64,000 nucleotides of DNA from Pseudomonas sp. FP2196 (lineage in GTDB: Bacteria > Pseudomonadota > Gammaproteobacteria > Pseudomonadales > Pseudomonadaceae), in assembly GCF_030687715.1 (NCBI RefSeq), contig NZ_CP117445.1, positions 736,001 through 800,000 on the forward strand, read 5' to 3'. The notes below the pieces were generated by a model, which was given only the letters and a program-made list of their open reading frames with translations, did no database searches and had not been told where the DNA came from. Position 1 is the stretch's first letter, and each line of letters starts with the position of its first letter. Both the position numbers and the translations under genes were made by a program. Below, one piece after another: positions 8,990-17,633 of the stretch.

Positions 8990-10978
8990 ATGTCGCCTCG
9001 TTCGCAATTCAACGGCCCGGCGCGACAGCGCGGGGCGATCGGTTTGGTGGCGGCGCTGACCCTCGGCCTGGCCTTGGTGTGCATGGTGCTGGTGGTCGAC
9101 AGCGGTCGTTTGTACATGGAGCAACGCAGCTTGCAGCGGGTGGTCGATGTGGCCGCGCTGGAGGCGATCTCGCGCGGTGGCGATTGCCTGACAGGCGCCA
9201 GCGCAAACGGCTACGCCACGGCCAGTGCGGCACGCAACAGTTTTACCGTGGCGCAGAACAGGACCCTGACCGTAACGTGCGGCACCGTGCAAACCGGTGC
9301 AAACAACCTGCGAGCCTTCGCCGCCGACGCCTCGAAAAAAGAAGCCATCAGTGTGGTCGCCACCCATGTTGTGCCCACCAGTGTGGCCGCCGCGCTCTAC
9401 GCCTTGTTTTCGCCGGGCAGCGTGTCCCCGACCACGCGGCTCTCGGCCACGGCGGTGGGTGCCTCGGCTATTCTGCCGCCGCAAGCCCAATTGACCATCG
9501 GCACCACGGCGCTGACCATCGATGCCAGTAAGTCGGCTGCTTTGAATTCGTTGATCGGGCAGATGCTCGGCGGCAGCCTCAACCTCAGCGTTGCTGGCTG
9601 GCAGGGGCTGGTAGAGACCCAGATCAATCTGCTCAGTTACCTCAATCAACTGGCGGTCGACGTTAATGTGGACGCGGGCAACTACACCCAATTGCTGAGC
9701 AAGAACATCCAGATCACCCAACTGATCGATACCGCCATCACCGTACTGACCAAGGGCGGTACCACCACCAGCGTGGCGGTCAACGGTCTGCTCGGACTGA
9801 AGGGAGCCGTCGGCAGCACTTCGGTGGCCCTCGGACAATTGCTGCAACTGCAAACCGGGGCCACGTCGGCGGCGCTCAATGCCAATCTGCAAGTGTTCCA
9901 GTTGATCGAAGCCGTCGTGCAAGTGGCTAACAGTCAAAACGCGCTGGTAGCGAGCGTGCCGTTGAGCATTCCGGGACTGGTCAATGGCTCGGTCAAAACC
10001 AAAGTCATCCAGCCGCCGCAATTGTCGGCCGTGGGCAATCCGCTGCTGGCCAAGGCTGATCCCATGGGCGCCAACCGGATCTACGTGAAAACCGCGCAGG
10101 TACGTACGCTGATCTCGCTGAATCTGCCGGTGCTGTCTGGCGTGGCCGGGCTTGCCAATGCCATTGTCAGTACGCCGCTGGTGGGCGGGTTGACCGATAC
10201 TTTGAACAATGTGCTGCACCTGAACATTGCCGGGGCACTGAACTCGGTGTTCTGTGCTCTGGGCGGCACCTGCCAACGCACAGACCTGAAGATTCTGCCC
10301 ACATCGACCATCGACATTTTGCTGGAGGCCGCCGCCGCCGACAGCCATGTCACCGATTACAGCTGCACCAGTGACGCGACCAAGACCCTGACCACCCAGA
10401 CCAACTCATCGGTGGTCAAGCTCAAGGTCGGCAAGATCGACACCGCCAACGCGTTTTCTTCCTCGGCGGATGTCACGGTGCAGCCGCTGGCGTTGATTGA
10501 TGTCGGCGTCATCACCTGCACCATTCCGTTGTTGGGCCTGGGCTCGCCTAATTGCGATCCCAACTCGCGCAAACCTTTCTACGGCGGTGGCCTCGGTGTG
10601 ATGGTGGACACTTCGGTGGCCAGCATGCAGAGCATCCACACCTACAATCAGCCGCCGGAAATCAAGCAAACGCCGCAAAACTACAGCTTCGGCACGCAAG
10701 GGGTCGTCAATAGCCTGAAAAGCACCTTGAGCGGGGTTCAGGTTCAGGCCTACAAACCCACCGGTTCGAGCCTGCTGGGTGGCTTGCTCACTACAACCGC
10801 CGACGTGCTGGCCGACGTCAACAGTACGCTGGGCGTGGTCATCGGGAACCTGCTCAGTCCGGTACTCGACCCGATTCTCGACGGCTTGCTCGCCAACCTC
10901 GGCATCACCCTGAACAAGGTCGATGTAGGCGCCAACCTCAGTTGTCGACCACCGGGTCAACCGATCCTGGTGATCTAG
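8990..10978 (+). CDS. tadG: Tad pilus assembly protein TadG-like
   Basis: 662-residue protein. The N-terminus RQRGAIGLVAALTLGLALV is a single membrane anchor of the TadG N-terminal type. It is followed by LVVDSGRLYMEQRSLQRVVD and DVAALEAISRGGDC, the pseudopilin-like helix of this family. The rest is a long Thr/Val/Leu-rich periplasmic region with scattered Cys (GGTCQ, CTIPLLGLGSPNC). In P. aeruginosa tadG follows the tad operon; here it is separated from it and lies convergent to pprA, the two sharing a CTAG end. AAAGGAG precedes ATG 8990. Minor-pilin or anchor function is inferred from the family. Confidence 0.85.
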   Translation: MSPRSQFNGPARQRGAIGLVAALTLGLALVCMVLVVDSGRLYMEQRSLQRVVDVAALEAISRGGDCLTGASANGYATASAARNSFTVAQNRTLTVTCGTVQTGANNLRAFAADASKKEAISVVATHVVPTSVAAALYALFSPGSVSPTTRLSATAVGASAILPPQAQLTIGTTALTIDASKSAALNSLIGQMLGGSLNLSVAGWQGLVETQINLLSYLNQLAVDVNVDAGNYTQLLSKNIQITQLIDTAITVLTKGGTTTSVAVNGLLGLKGAVGSTSVALGQLLQLQTGATSAALNANLQVFQLIEAVVQVANSQNALVASVPLSIPGLVNGSVKTKVIQPPQLSAVGNPLLAKADPMGANRIYVKTAQVRTLISLNLPVLSGVAGLANAIVSTPLVGGLTDTLNNVLHLNIAGALNSVFCALGGTCQRTDLKILPTSTIDILLEAAAADSHVTDYSCTSDATKTLTTQTNSSVVKLKVGKIDTANAFSSSADVTVQPLALIDVGVITCTIPLLGLGSPNCDPNSRKPFYGGGLGVMVDTSVASMQSIHTYNQPPEIKQTPQNYSFGTQGVVNSLKSTLSGVQVQAYKPTGSSLLGGLLTTTADVLADVNSTLGVVIGNLLSPVLDPILDGLLANLGITLNKVDVGANLSCRPPGQPILVI

Positions 10979-13710
10979 TCGTTCAGCGCAATCGGTAACT
11001 CGATGCAGAACCGTGCACCCTCGTCGCCATTGCGCACGCTCAGACGTCCCCCCATGTTTTCGACGATGCCGTAACTCACTGATAAGCCCAGACCGGTGCC
11101 GACACCGACCGGTTTGGTGGTGAAGAACGGTTCGAAAATCCGCTCCAGCAGACGCGGATCAATGCCACCACCGTTGTCCTCGACCCACAGCCGCACCACA
11201 TGCTCGTCGCACTCGGCGTACAAGGCGATCCACGGCTGAAAGTCGCGATCGGCCTCGCGCTTGCCGAGCAAGGCGTCGCGGGCGTTGACCATCAAGTTGA
11301 TCAACACCTGCTCAAGCTGATCGACGTAACCGCGCACCTGAACCGCAAAACCGGCCTCTTTTATGCGCAACTCGACACCTTTGCCACGCAGCCCTTCAGA
11401 CAACAGCGACAGCGTGCCTTCGATCGCATCGAGGGGGTTGAACGGATGCTGTTCGATTTCCGAACGGCGGCCGAACACGCGCATGTGATCCACCACCCGC
11501 GCCGCCCGTTGTACTTGAGCGTCGATGCGATTGAGTTTGTCAGTCAGGTAGTCGATCTGCACATCGCCGTTGCTCAAGCGCTTGAGCACATTGACGATGG
11601 CCATGCGCATCACGTTTAGCGGCTGATTGATCTCGTGAGCCAGGCCGGTGGCCATTTCGCCAAGGGTGGCCATTTTCGCGCTCTGGGTCAGCTGTTGTTG
11701 CGAGCGGCGCACCTCGGTGTTGTCACGGCCCACCGCCTGCACCTCGATCAGTTGTCCTTGCTCATCGAACACCCCGCGATCCGACCAGACCCACCACGCA
11801 TGTTCGCGACCGGGCAGGCGCAGATTGATTTCGGCGGTGCTCACCGGCAGTGCCGGGGTCAGTTGCGCCAAGCGCTGGACGAACATCTGGCGCTGTTCGT
11901 CGGACATCCAGCTGCCCAGGTTCACACCGGGCAATTGCTCCGGCGCGCACTCCAGATAAGTCGCCAGAGGCCGGTTGCCGAAGGTCAGGGTCAAGTCCGG
12001 ACGATAGCGGCAAATCATCGCCGGCGAATCTTCCACCAGGATCCGGTAACGCTCCTCACTGGCCTTGACCTGCTCGGCGGCGAGGGTCGCTTCGGTGACG
12101 TCCAGCCACAGCCCGACAGCTTCCACAGGCAGGCCGAGATCGTCGCGCAGCAATTTGGCTTCGTCGAGCAACCAGTGTGCCTGGCCCTGGCGGTCGAGGA
12201 CCCGATAACGCGCGCTCACTGAACCTTCGCGCAGCAACTGCCGCGTGCGTTCGAAATAGCGTGGGCGGTCTTCGGGGTGGACGTGTTCCACCAGTCGGCC
12301 GCCGTCACAATCGGCCAGATTCCAGCCCAGCAACGGTTGCAGGCTGGCGCTGAAAAACGTCGGTTGCAGCGCCCCTTTGACGTAGCGTTGCACGTAGATC
12401 ACCGCGGGTGAGCTGGCGATCAGATTGTCCAGTCGCGCATGGGCAGCGGCCGCCTGTTGCTGCTGATTCTTGATGTCGCTGATGTCGAGCATGAACCCCA
12501 CCAGCCGCCGCTCGGCGCCGATGCCCAAAGACCGGCCTTGCAAGCGAAACCACAGCGGCAATGGCTGATCGCTGCGCTGCCAGCGCGCGCACAGTTCCAG
12601 TGGCGTGCCGTTATCCTGCAAGGCTTGCAGATGACTGCGCAGCTCATCGCGGTCGGCGGGGTGCACATGGGCGAACCAGTCTTGAATCGGTATCCGCGCG
12701 GCTTGCAAACCGAGGCTGTCGGCCAGCGTCGGGGCCAACTGCACGTCGACGCTGTCGCTGCTCACTTCCCACCAACCCGTGCCGAGCAGCGCTTGCAGAC
12801 TTTCCAGGCGTTCCAATTGCAGATGATGGCGATGCTCGCGCAGGCGCTCCAGCAAGGGCGCGGCCACGGCAGCGGCCAGCAACAGCCAGTCGTGATCACC
12901 GAGATCGGGTGCCTGCTGCTGCGCGTTATAGCCGGCGCACAGCAACCACGCCGCCACGCCCTGGGCATCGCGGTAAGGCACGACGAAACCCTCATTCGGG
13001 CCGAGCAGCGTACTCAGGCGTGGCTGCTCGCCAGCCAGTAACCGTTGCGGCAACGCGCCGTTCAGGCTGTCGAGCCCCGTGCCCAGTTGCTGTTGCCCAC
13101 GCCACACCTGCGGCGCGTTCAGCGCCGCATAATGCTGATGAATCTGCCAGCCCTGGCCTTGCTCATCGAGCAGCGCCACCGCCAGACAGGGGATGTGCAA
13201 ATGCTGGCTCAAGCGTTGCAGCTGTTCGCCCAGCACCTCGGGTAGACGCGCGAGGCTGCCAAGGCGCAACTGATCGCGAATCTGCGTGGCCAGCCACTGG
13301 CATTGCTCACGGCTGCGGGCCCGACGTCGTTCGCTGAGCAGATCTCCGATGTCCAGCAACTGCAAAAGCCAGCCGTCACCTTGCGCCTGTACCCAACCGC
13401 GCAGGTGCAGCGGCGGGCCGGTCAGGCTGAAAAAATCCAGGTCGAGCAATTGTCCTTGCCAGTCCGCAGGCTGTCCCTCTAGTGCGAGGCAGCTGTGGGG
13501 TAACACATACTCCAGCAGAGGCGCGGGATGGCTGGAGGACATCCGCTGCGCCAGCACATGCCGCAACGGCCCGTTCATATGATTGACCCGGCCTTCGCCA
13601 TCCAGATAGAACTGCAGGCCGACGCTCGGCACCAGAGGACTGCCCATCGGCTGGACTTTTTCGGGTTGTCGATTGAGCAGGCGGCCGAACAGCTTGTCAC
13701 CGGTACTCAA
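10975..13710 (-). CDS. pprA: PAS-domain sensor histidine kinase PprA
   Basis: 911-residue sensor kinase. The N-terminal half holds GAF/PAS-like regions (PAS around 320-410, 430-540 and 555-670). The phospho-acceptor His is in [15 protein letters not shown] near residue 688. The ATPase domain shows [19 protein letters not shown] and [11 protein letters not shown]. No transmembrane segment is evident, so it is probably cytoplasmic. Its start overlaps the tadF stop (ATGA), so tadF-pprA is an operon. The neighbouring pprB response regulator is the expected partner, as in P. aeruginosa where PprA/PprB control Flp pili. The 3' end shares CTAG with tadG. Confidence 0.88.
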   Translation of the reverse strand: MSTGDKLFGRLLNRQPEKVQPMGSPLVPSVGLQFYLDGEGRVNHMNGPLRHVLAQRMSSSHPAPLLEYVLPHSCLALEGQPADWQGQLLDLDFFSLTGPPLHLRGWVQAQGDGWLLQLLDIGDLLSERRRARSREQCQWLATQIRDQLRLGSLARLPEVLGEQLQRLSQHLHIPCLAVALLDEQGQGWQIHQHYAALNAPQVWRGQQQLGTGLDSLNGALPQRLLAGEQPRLSTLLGPNEGFVVPYRDAQGVAAWLLCAGYNAQQQAPDLGDHDWLLLAAAVAAPLLERLREHRHHLQLERLESLQALLGTGWWEVSSDSVDVQLAPTLADSLGLQAARIPIQDWFAHVHPADRDELRSHLQALQDNGTPLELCARWQRSDQPLPLWFRLQGRSLGIGAERRLVGFMLDISDIKNQQQQAAAAHARLDNLIASSPAVIYVQRYVKGALQPTFFSASLQPLLGWNLADCDGGRLVEHVHPEDRPRYFERTRQLLREGSVSARYRVLDRQGQAHWLLDEAKLLRDDLGLPVEAVGLWLDVTEATLAAEQVKASEERYRILVEDSPAMICRYRPDLTLTFGNRPLATYLECAPEQLPGVNLGSWMSDEQRQMFVQRLAQLTPALPVSTAEINLRLPGREHAWWVWSDRGVFDEQGQLIEVQAVGRDNTEVRRSQQQLTQSAKMATLGEMATGLAHEINQPLNVMRMAIVNVLKRLSNGDVQIDYLTDKLNRIDAQVQRAARVVDHMRVFGRRSEIEQHPFNPLDAIEGTLSLLSEGLRGKGVELRIKEAGFAVQVRGYVDQLEQVLINLMVNARDALLGKREADRDFQPWIALYAECDEHVVRLWVEDNGGGIDPRLLERIFEPFFTTKPVGVGTGLGLSVSYGIVENMGGRLSVRNGDEGARFCIELPIALND

Positions 13711-14147
13711 AATTGCAGGCTCGACGAGGCGCGCAAAGTCGCCGGCAGGCGCGGCACCGTACCGATGCCCGGCAGCACCAGAAACGGCAACGCCTGATTC
13801 AATTTGCTGGTGGGATAGTTGATGGTCACGGTCAGCACGCCACCGACATAGGTGATGTCGCTGTCCGTGGCGGTGTTGAAGTTCAGCGCGCCGGGCAGCC
13901 AGGCCAATTGCCGGCCCAGTTCGGTTCGGGCCGTGGCGGTGACTGCGGTGGAGTAATTGGCCGTAGTCGGGTCAAGCGCCACGCTGCGGCGCACGGCTTC
14001 GGCCGTCGACTCATTGAACGACTGCATCAACAACAGCGGCAGGCTGTAGCTGACCAAGCCATAAAACACGGCAAAGAAGGTGACGAACACCAAGGCGAAC
14101 TCGATGGCCACGGCACCTTTTTGCTTGCGGGGGAGGGCGGTTTTCAT
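13707..14147 (-). CDS. tadF: TadE/TadF-family minor pseudopilin
   Basis: 146-residue protein with the TadE-like N-terminus RKQKGAVAIEFALVFVTFFAVFYG. The Gly before AVAIEF is the likely prepilin peptidase site, with Glu at +5. The C-terminal part is a small periplasmic domain ending LPRLPATLRASSS-like ([20 protein letters not shown]). ATG 14147 was chosen; a GTG at 14171 would add eight residues, and neither start has a strong ribosome site. It precedes pprA with a 4-nt overlap and is divergent from fppA. Confidence 0.82.
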   Translation of the reverse strand: MKTALPRKQKGAVAIEFALVFVTFFAVFYGLVSYSLPLLLMQSFNESTAEAVRRSVALDPTTANYSTAVTATARTELGRQLAWLPGALNFNTATDSDITYVGGVLTVTINYPTSKLNQALPFLVLPGIGTVPRLPATLRASSSLQF

Positions 14148-14222
14148 GAGTGCGTCTACCCTGACAATCACTACGTAATGTCAGCATAGAATCAATCAGC
14201 CAAAACGGACGTTTTTTACCGC

Positions 14223-14693
14223 ATGCACAGCTTTGTCCTTCTGATCTGGCTGACCCTTTGCGCGGCTCAGGATGCCCGTCAGCGACATATCGGCAACGGG
14301 CTGACCCTGGGATTTGGCGGGTTGGCGTTGGGGTATTTACTGATCACCGGTACTACCTGGCTCGGCGCCGAACCTGCGCAGGCGGGCTGGGCTGTCCTGT
14401 TGGCCTTGGCGTTGTCCCTTCCCGGTTACGTGTTGAAACATTTTGGTGCCGGTGATGTGAAACTAATGACAGCGTTGGCGTTGGCGACGGACGGTGCACA
14501 CCTGCTTGGCACGTTTATCGGTGCAGCGCTCACCAGTGCAATCTGGTTATTGGTGGTGCCAAAACTCTGGCTGCATATGAGTCAAGGGCTTAGAGAACGT
14601 CTTCGATATATGGCTCCTGAAAAGTCAAAAAAGCTGCCATTTGCACCGTTCGTGCTGGTTGGAACATTCCTGACGTTACTTTGGATCCACTAG
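14223..14693 (+). CDS. fppA: Flp prepilin peptidase (A24 family)
   Basis: 156-residue polytopic aspartyl protease that processes Flp and the TadE/F pseudopilins. The two catalytic Asp are D17 (CAAQDARQRHIGNGLT) and D78 in the GxGD motif FGAGDVKLM. It lacks the N-terminal methylase domain of PilD, as is usual for Tad-associated CpaA/FppA enzymes. Five to six hydrophobic segments are visible. It sits between divergent tadF and the pprB regulator, matching the P. aeruginosa order. Confidence 0.9.
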   Translation: MHSFVLLIWLTLCAAQDARQRHIGNGLTLGFGGLALGYLLITGTTWLGAEPAQAGWAVLLALALSLPGYVLKHFGAGDVKLMTALALATDGAHLLGTFIGAALTSAIWLLVVPKLWLHMSQGLRERLRYMAPEKSKKLPFAPFVLVGTFLTLLWIH

Positions 14694-14712
14694 TCGCCAC
14701 CTGTCACTACTG

Positions 14713-14724
14713 CTATGTACATAG
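14713..14724. promoter_or_regulatory. Palindrome CTATGTACATAG upstream of pprB
   Basis: A perfect 12-bp palindrome lies 20 nt after the fppA stop and about 95 nt before the pprB start. It may be a dimeric regulator's site for pprB. Only the symmetry is seen; the regulator is unknown. Confidence 0.35.
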
Positions 14725-14817
14725 TCGGAAAGTGCGTCTACTTTCAAATCAACGTTGTACAGCCTCGCGCTGTCAGTACAGGAACGGTCAGCCTTTGGCC
14801 TGGGCATGGAGTGGCAA

Positions 14818-15597
14818 GTGAACAAGCTTACGTCGGCGGTAAAAGTTCTGGTGGTCGATGATCAGCCGCTGATTGTCGAAGAACTCTGCGAATTCATCGA
14901 AAGCAGTGGCTATCGTTGCGTGCCTTGCGTATCGAGCAAGCAGGCGATCGAGCAATTTATCGAAGACACCACCATTGGCCTGGTGCTGTGCGATCTGCAC
15001 ATGCCGGACATGGATGGCATTGAGCTCGTGCAGGAGCTGCAACGGTTGTCCGGCAAGCATCGGGTCTTTGAAGCCATCATGCTCACCGGCCGTGCCGACA
15101 AGCAGGACGTGATCAAAGCCTTGCGCGCCGGAATTGCCGACTACTACCAGAAACCGGTTGATCTGGACGAAATGCTCCAGGGGTTGCAGCGCCAGGAAGT
15201 GGCGTTGCAGGAACGGCAGAAAACCCTGCAACTGGGCAACCTGAATCAGAAGCTGCAATTTCTCTCCGAGTCGATCGACGATCTTTATCAGGACCTCGAC
15301 AAAGTCCGCCGCGGCCCTGCGCCTGTGAGTGACGAGGCGTCGGGTGATGCCGAAGGGGCGGTGGAGATACCGGCGATTTTCAATCAGTTGTCGCCGCGTC
15401 AACTGGACGTTGCCCGGTTGGTGGGCAAGGGCCAGACCAACTATCAGATTGCCTGCGAACTGGGCATTACCGAGAACACCGTCAAGCTGTATGTCTCGCA
15501 GGTCTTGCGCCTGACGCACATGCATAACCGCACCCAGTTAGCCTTGGCGTTGTCGCCGAGCAATTCAGGACTGCGTCAACGGGTGACCGCGCACTGA
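14818..15597 (+). CDS. pprB: Response regulator PprB (receiver + LuxR HTH)
   Basis: 259-residue two-domain regulator. The receiver has VLVVDDQPLI (acidic pair) and phospho-acceptor D59 in LCDLHMPDMDG, with K in YYQKPVDLDE. A coiled linker (residues about 130-190) leads to a LuxR-type helix-turn-helix with LSPRQLDVARLVGKGQTNYQ and LGITENTVKLYVSQVLR. In P. aeruginosa PprB activates flp-tad transcription and other adhesins. GTG 14818 is preferred because GGAG lies six bases before it; ATG 14806 would add four residues and has no such signal. Confidence 0.87.
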   Translation: MNKLTSAVKVLVVDDQPLIVEELCEFIESSGYRCVPCVSSKQAIEQFIEDTTIGLVLCDLHMPDMDGIELVQELQRLSGKHRVFEAIMLTGRADKQDVIKALRAGIADYYQKPVDLDEMLQGLQRQEVALQERQKTLQLGNLNQKLQFLSESIDDLYQDLDKVRRGPAPVSDEASGDAEGAVEIPAIFNQLSPRQLDVARLVGKGQTNYQIACELGITENTVKLYVSQVLRLTHMHNRTQLALALSPSNSGLRQRVTAH

Positions 15598-15603
15598 CTG
15601 CTC

Positions 15604-15630
15604 TTGACCCCGCCCATAGAGCGGGGTCAA
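15604..15630. terminator. Hairpin between convergent pprB and receiver gene
   Basis: TTGACCCCGC-ccataga-GCGGGGTCAA is a perfect 10-bp stem between the two converging stop codons. There is no long T-run on either side, so it may work as a bidirectional, imperfect terminator. Confidence 0.6.
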
Positions 15631-15636
15631 ACACCT

Positions 15637-16044
15637 TCAACCAATGTTGGCCTTGGACTTGGGAAACAGGTTGTCCAGGGTTTCCAGCAAGCGCACGTGA
15701 TAGATCGGTTTACGGAACAGGTCCAGCACCTGCAGGCGCAGCATATCGCTGACGTCCTCCATGTCTGCATGCCCCGAAGTGACGATCACCGGCAGGTGCT
15801 GGCGCGAGGTGTGTTCACGCAGGCGCTTGATCAGCGAGATGCCGCTTTCTTCCGGCATGCGCAGATCGGTAATCACCAGGGCGATATCGGGATGGCGGGT
15901 GAGGTGATGCAGAGCGAGTTTCACCGACGTTGCGGTATGACAGGTGAAGCCTTCGCCCTCCAGCAACTCCGCAAGCTCCAGCAGTGCGTCCTCCTCATCA
16001 TCGACGAGGAGCAACTGCTGGCGCGGAGTCTGTAAAGAGTTCAT
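15637..16044 (-). CDS. Receiver-only response regulator
   Basis: 135-residue CheY-like protein consisting of one receiver domain. LLLVDDEEDALLEL gives the acidic pocket, D60 in VITDLRMPEESG is the phospho-acceptor, and FRKPIYHVRLLETL carries the conserved Lys. There is no output domain. It lies between pprB and flp, transcribed with flp's strand and about 70 nt downstream of it. ATG 16044 was preferred to ATG 16059, though the choice is not certain. A role as a phosphate shuttle or sink for PprA is inference. The P. aeruginosa locus as I know it has no such gene at this place. Confidence 0.78.
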   Translation of the reverse strand: MNSLQTPRQQLLLVDDEEDALLELAELLEGEGFTCHTATSVKLALHHLTRHPDIALVITDLRMPEESGISLIKRLREHTSRQHLPVIVTSGHADMEDVSDMLRLQVLDLFRKPIYHVRLLETLDNLFPKSKANIG

Positions 16045-16116
16045 GGGCAACACCTGCAATGGACTGAGTGCTGACGGTAGAACCCAATGGCCGCATTGAC
16101 AAGTTATCGGGTCCGA

Positions 16117-16326
16117 TCAGGTGGCCGGTGTCAGCGCGGTCTCGATGGCTTCCAGGATCGAGGTGACCTGAGTGCCGATACCGTTACCGAACGCGGCAAT
16201 CACCAGCGCCACCAGACCGACGACCAGTGCGTACTCGATGGCAGACGCGCCCTCGGTGTCTTTGGCCAGGCCTTTGAAGAATGCGATCTCGGATTTGATC
16301 TTTTGTACAACGCGGGAATACGACAT
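16117..16326 (-). CDS. flp: Flp type IVb major pilin
   Basis: 69-residue prepilin. The leader MSYSRVVQKIKSEIAFFKGL ends in DTEG (Gly26). The mature form starts ASAIEYALVVGLVALVIAAF with the signature Glu at +5 and Tyr at +6 of Flp pilins. AAGGAG lies seven bases before ATG 16326. A small hairpin, TGTTGCG-cgct-CGCAACA at 16352-16369, lies in its leader. The gene is divergent from the rcpC-tad operon, so both share the 340-bp region upstream that PprB is expected to bind. Confidence 0.93.
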   Translation of the reverse strand: MSYSRVVQKIKSEIAFFKGLAKDTEGASAIEYALVVGLVALVIAAFGNGIGTQVTSILEAIETALTPAT

Positions 16327-16664
16327 GAGGATTCTCCTTGTGCACGCCAGGTGTTGCGCGCTCGCAACATGATTTCCCTGTGCCAGCATCAGCATTGTCG
16401 GCAAATCCCGAGCCTACAACTGTAAGAACAGATTAATACCTAAGTAGTAGTGGTCCGTTTAACGGCAGAAAACGACATTTGGCGCTTCAAGCCGCTACTT
16501 TCGTTGGATTTTTTGGTGTTCGTAATGGCGTTTTGTTCTGGCTGCGCTACCGTCAAATAGCGAAATAGTTGCTTGTTCATAGCTGCCTGATTGCGAAGTT
16601 ATCTCGTTGGAAGTCACGGGTCATTGCATGAGAGACAAAACGCAGCGGGAAAGGGAGAGCCGTC
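16327..16664. promoter_or_regulatory. Divergent flp / rcpC control region
   Basis: About 340 bp between the pilin gene and the tad operon, clearly richer in A/T than its neighbours. It must hold both promoters. I see a hairpin in the flp leader (16352-16369) and the string ATTAATACCTAAGTAGTAG near 16433, but cannot assign -10/-35 boxes with confidence. A PprB site is expected here from the P. aeruginosa system. Confidence 0.5.
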
Positions 16665-17612
16665 ATGAACAGTCGCGTCACTCTGGGTCTGGCCGGGTTG
16701 TTTCTGGTAGGCGCCATCATTGCCGGGTATTGGGGGCTCACCTTGAGCCGGCCGCCGGTGGCCGAACCGGTTGCCGCCCCCGCCGTCGCGCCAGCCGCAA
16801 CGCCCGTCGCCAGCACCGAACCTGTTGAAGACCCAACGCGTCAGTCCGTCGTTGTGTTGCTGCGCGACATCCCGCCCTTCGTGAAGATCACCGCCGCCGA
16901 CGTGGCCGTGGAAAAACTGCGCACCGCGCCGGCCGGTAGCCTGGGCAATGTCGATCAGGTCATCGGCCGCACACCGTGGCGGCCTCTGAGCGCTGGCAGT
17001 TGGCTCAGTGACGAAAGCTTCCAGCCGGGCAGCCCGTTGGCGCGCATGATTCGTCCCGGCGAGCGGGCACTGGCGGTGGCGGTGGATGAAGTGATCAACG
17101 CCGGCGGGCAATTGGCCCCCGGCGATTACATCGATGTGCTGTTGTTCCTGCGCAAAGATGAAAACACTCCACAGGCCTCGGCGCAACGAGTGGTGACGGC
17201 TGTGCGCGTACTTGCCGTCGGCAGCCAGATGGGCCTGACCAACGACGGCCAATCTGCCGGCCCGGCGCGCAGTGATGAAGAGCGACTCAAACAGGAACAA
17301 CAGCGCATGGCCGCCCGCAGTGTGGTGCTGGCAGTGCCGGAACCGCTGGTCAGCCGCTTGATGCTGGCGTCCAGCGCGGGTGTGCTGCGTCTGGCGGTAC
17401 GCAGCGCCGATGAGCAGCATCTGGCGAAATACTGGGCCGGCGAAAACGATGTTTCCACGCAACTCGACACCCCTCGCCGGGAACTGCTTGAGTTCAGTCA
17501 ACTGTCCCTGACCGCACCGCCCAAACCCATGGCCGTGGCCGGTCAACCCGCCCCACGCAAATCCACCGTAGAAGTCATCCGCGGTGCCGAAACGGCTCAA
17601 CCCACTCCCTGA
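16665..17612 (+). CDS. rcpC: Flp pilus assembly protein RcpC/CpaB
   Basis: 315-residue periplasmic component of the Tad machine. One N-terminal anchor (LGLAGLFLVGAIIAGYWGLTL) is followed by a Pro/Ala linker. A SAF-type domain comes next (VVLLRDIPPFVKITAADVAV near residue 62), then a second region with RPGERALAVAVDEVINAGG and PGDYIDVLLFL. This is the CpaB/RcpC scheme. It is thought to stabilise the outer-membrane secretin. First gene of the rcpC-rcpA-tadZABCD run, preceded by AGGGAGAG. Confidence 0.9.
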   Translation: MNSRVTLGLAGLFLVGAIIAGYWGLTLSRPPVAEPVAAPAVAPAATPVASTEPVEDPTRQSVVVLLRDIPPFVKITAADVAVEKLRTAPAGSLGNVDQVIGRTPWRPLSAGSWLSDESFQPGSPLARMIRPGERALAVAVDEVINAGGQLAPGDYIDVLLFLRKDENTPQASAQRVVTAVRVLAVGSQMGLTNDGQSAGPARSDEERLKQEQQRMAARSVVLAVPEPLVSRLMLASSAGVLRLAVRSADEQHLAKYWAGENDVSTQLDTPRRELLEFSQLSLTAPPKPMAVAGQPAPRKSTVEVIRGAETAQPTP

Positions 17613-17633
17613 ATCGAGCAAGGACGCCTTTAC

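Noticed and set aside
8930..10348. A 472-codon frame opposite tadG
   Set aside because: Low-quality composition (Gln/His/Arg), and it is explained by the GC skew of the tadG codons.
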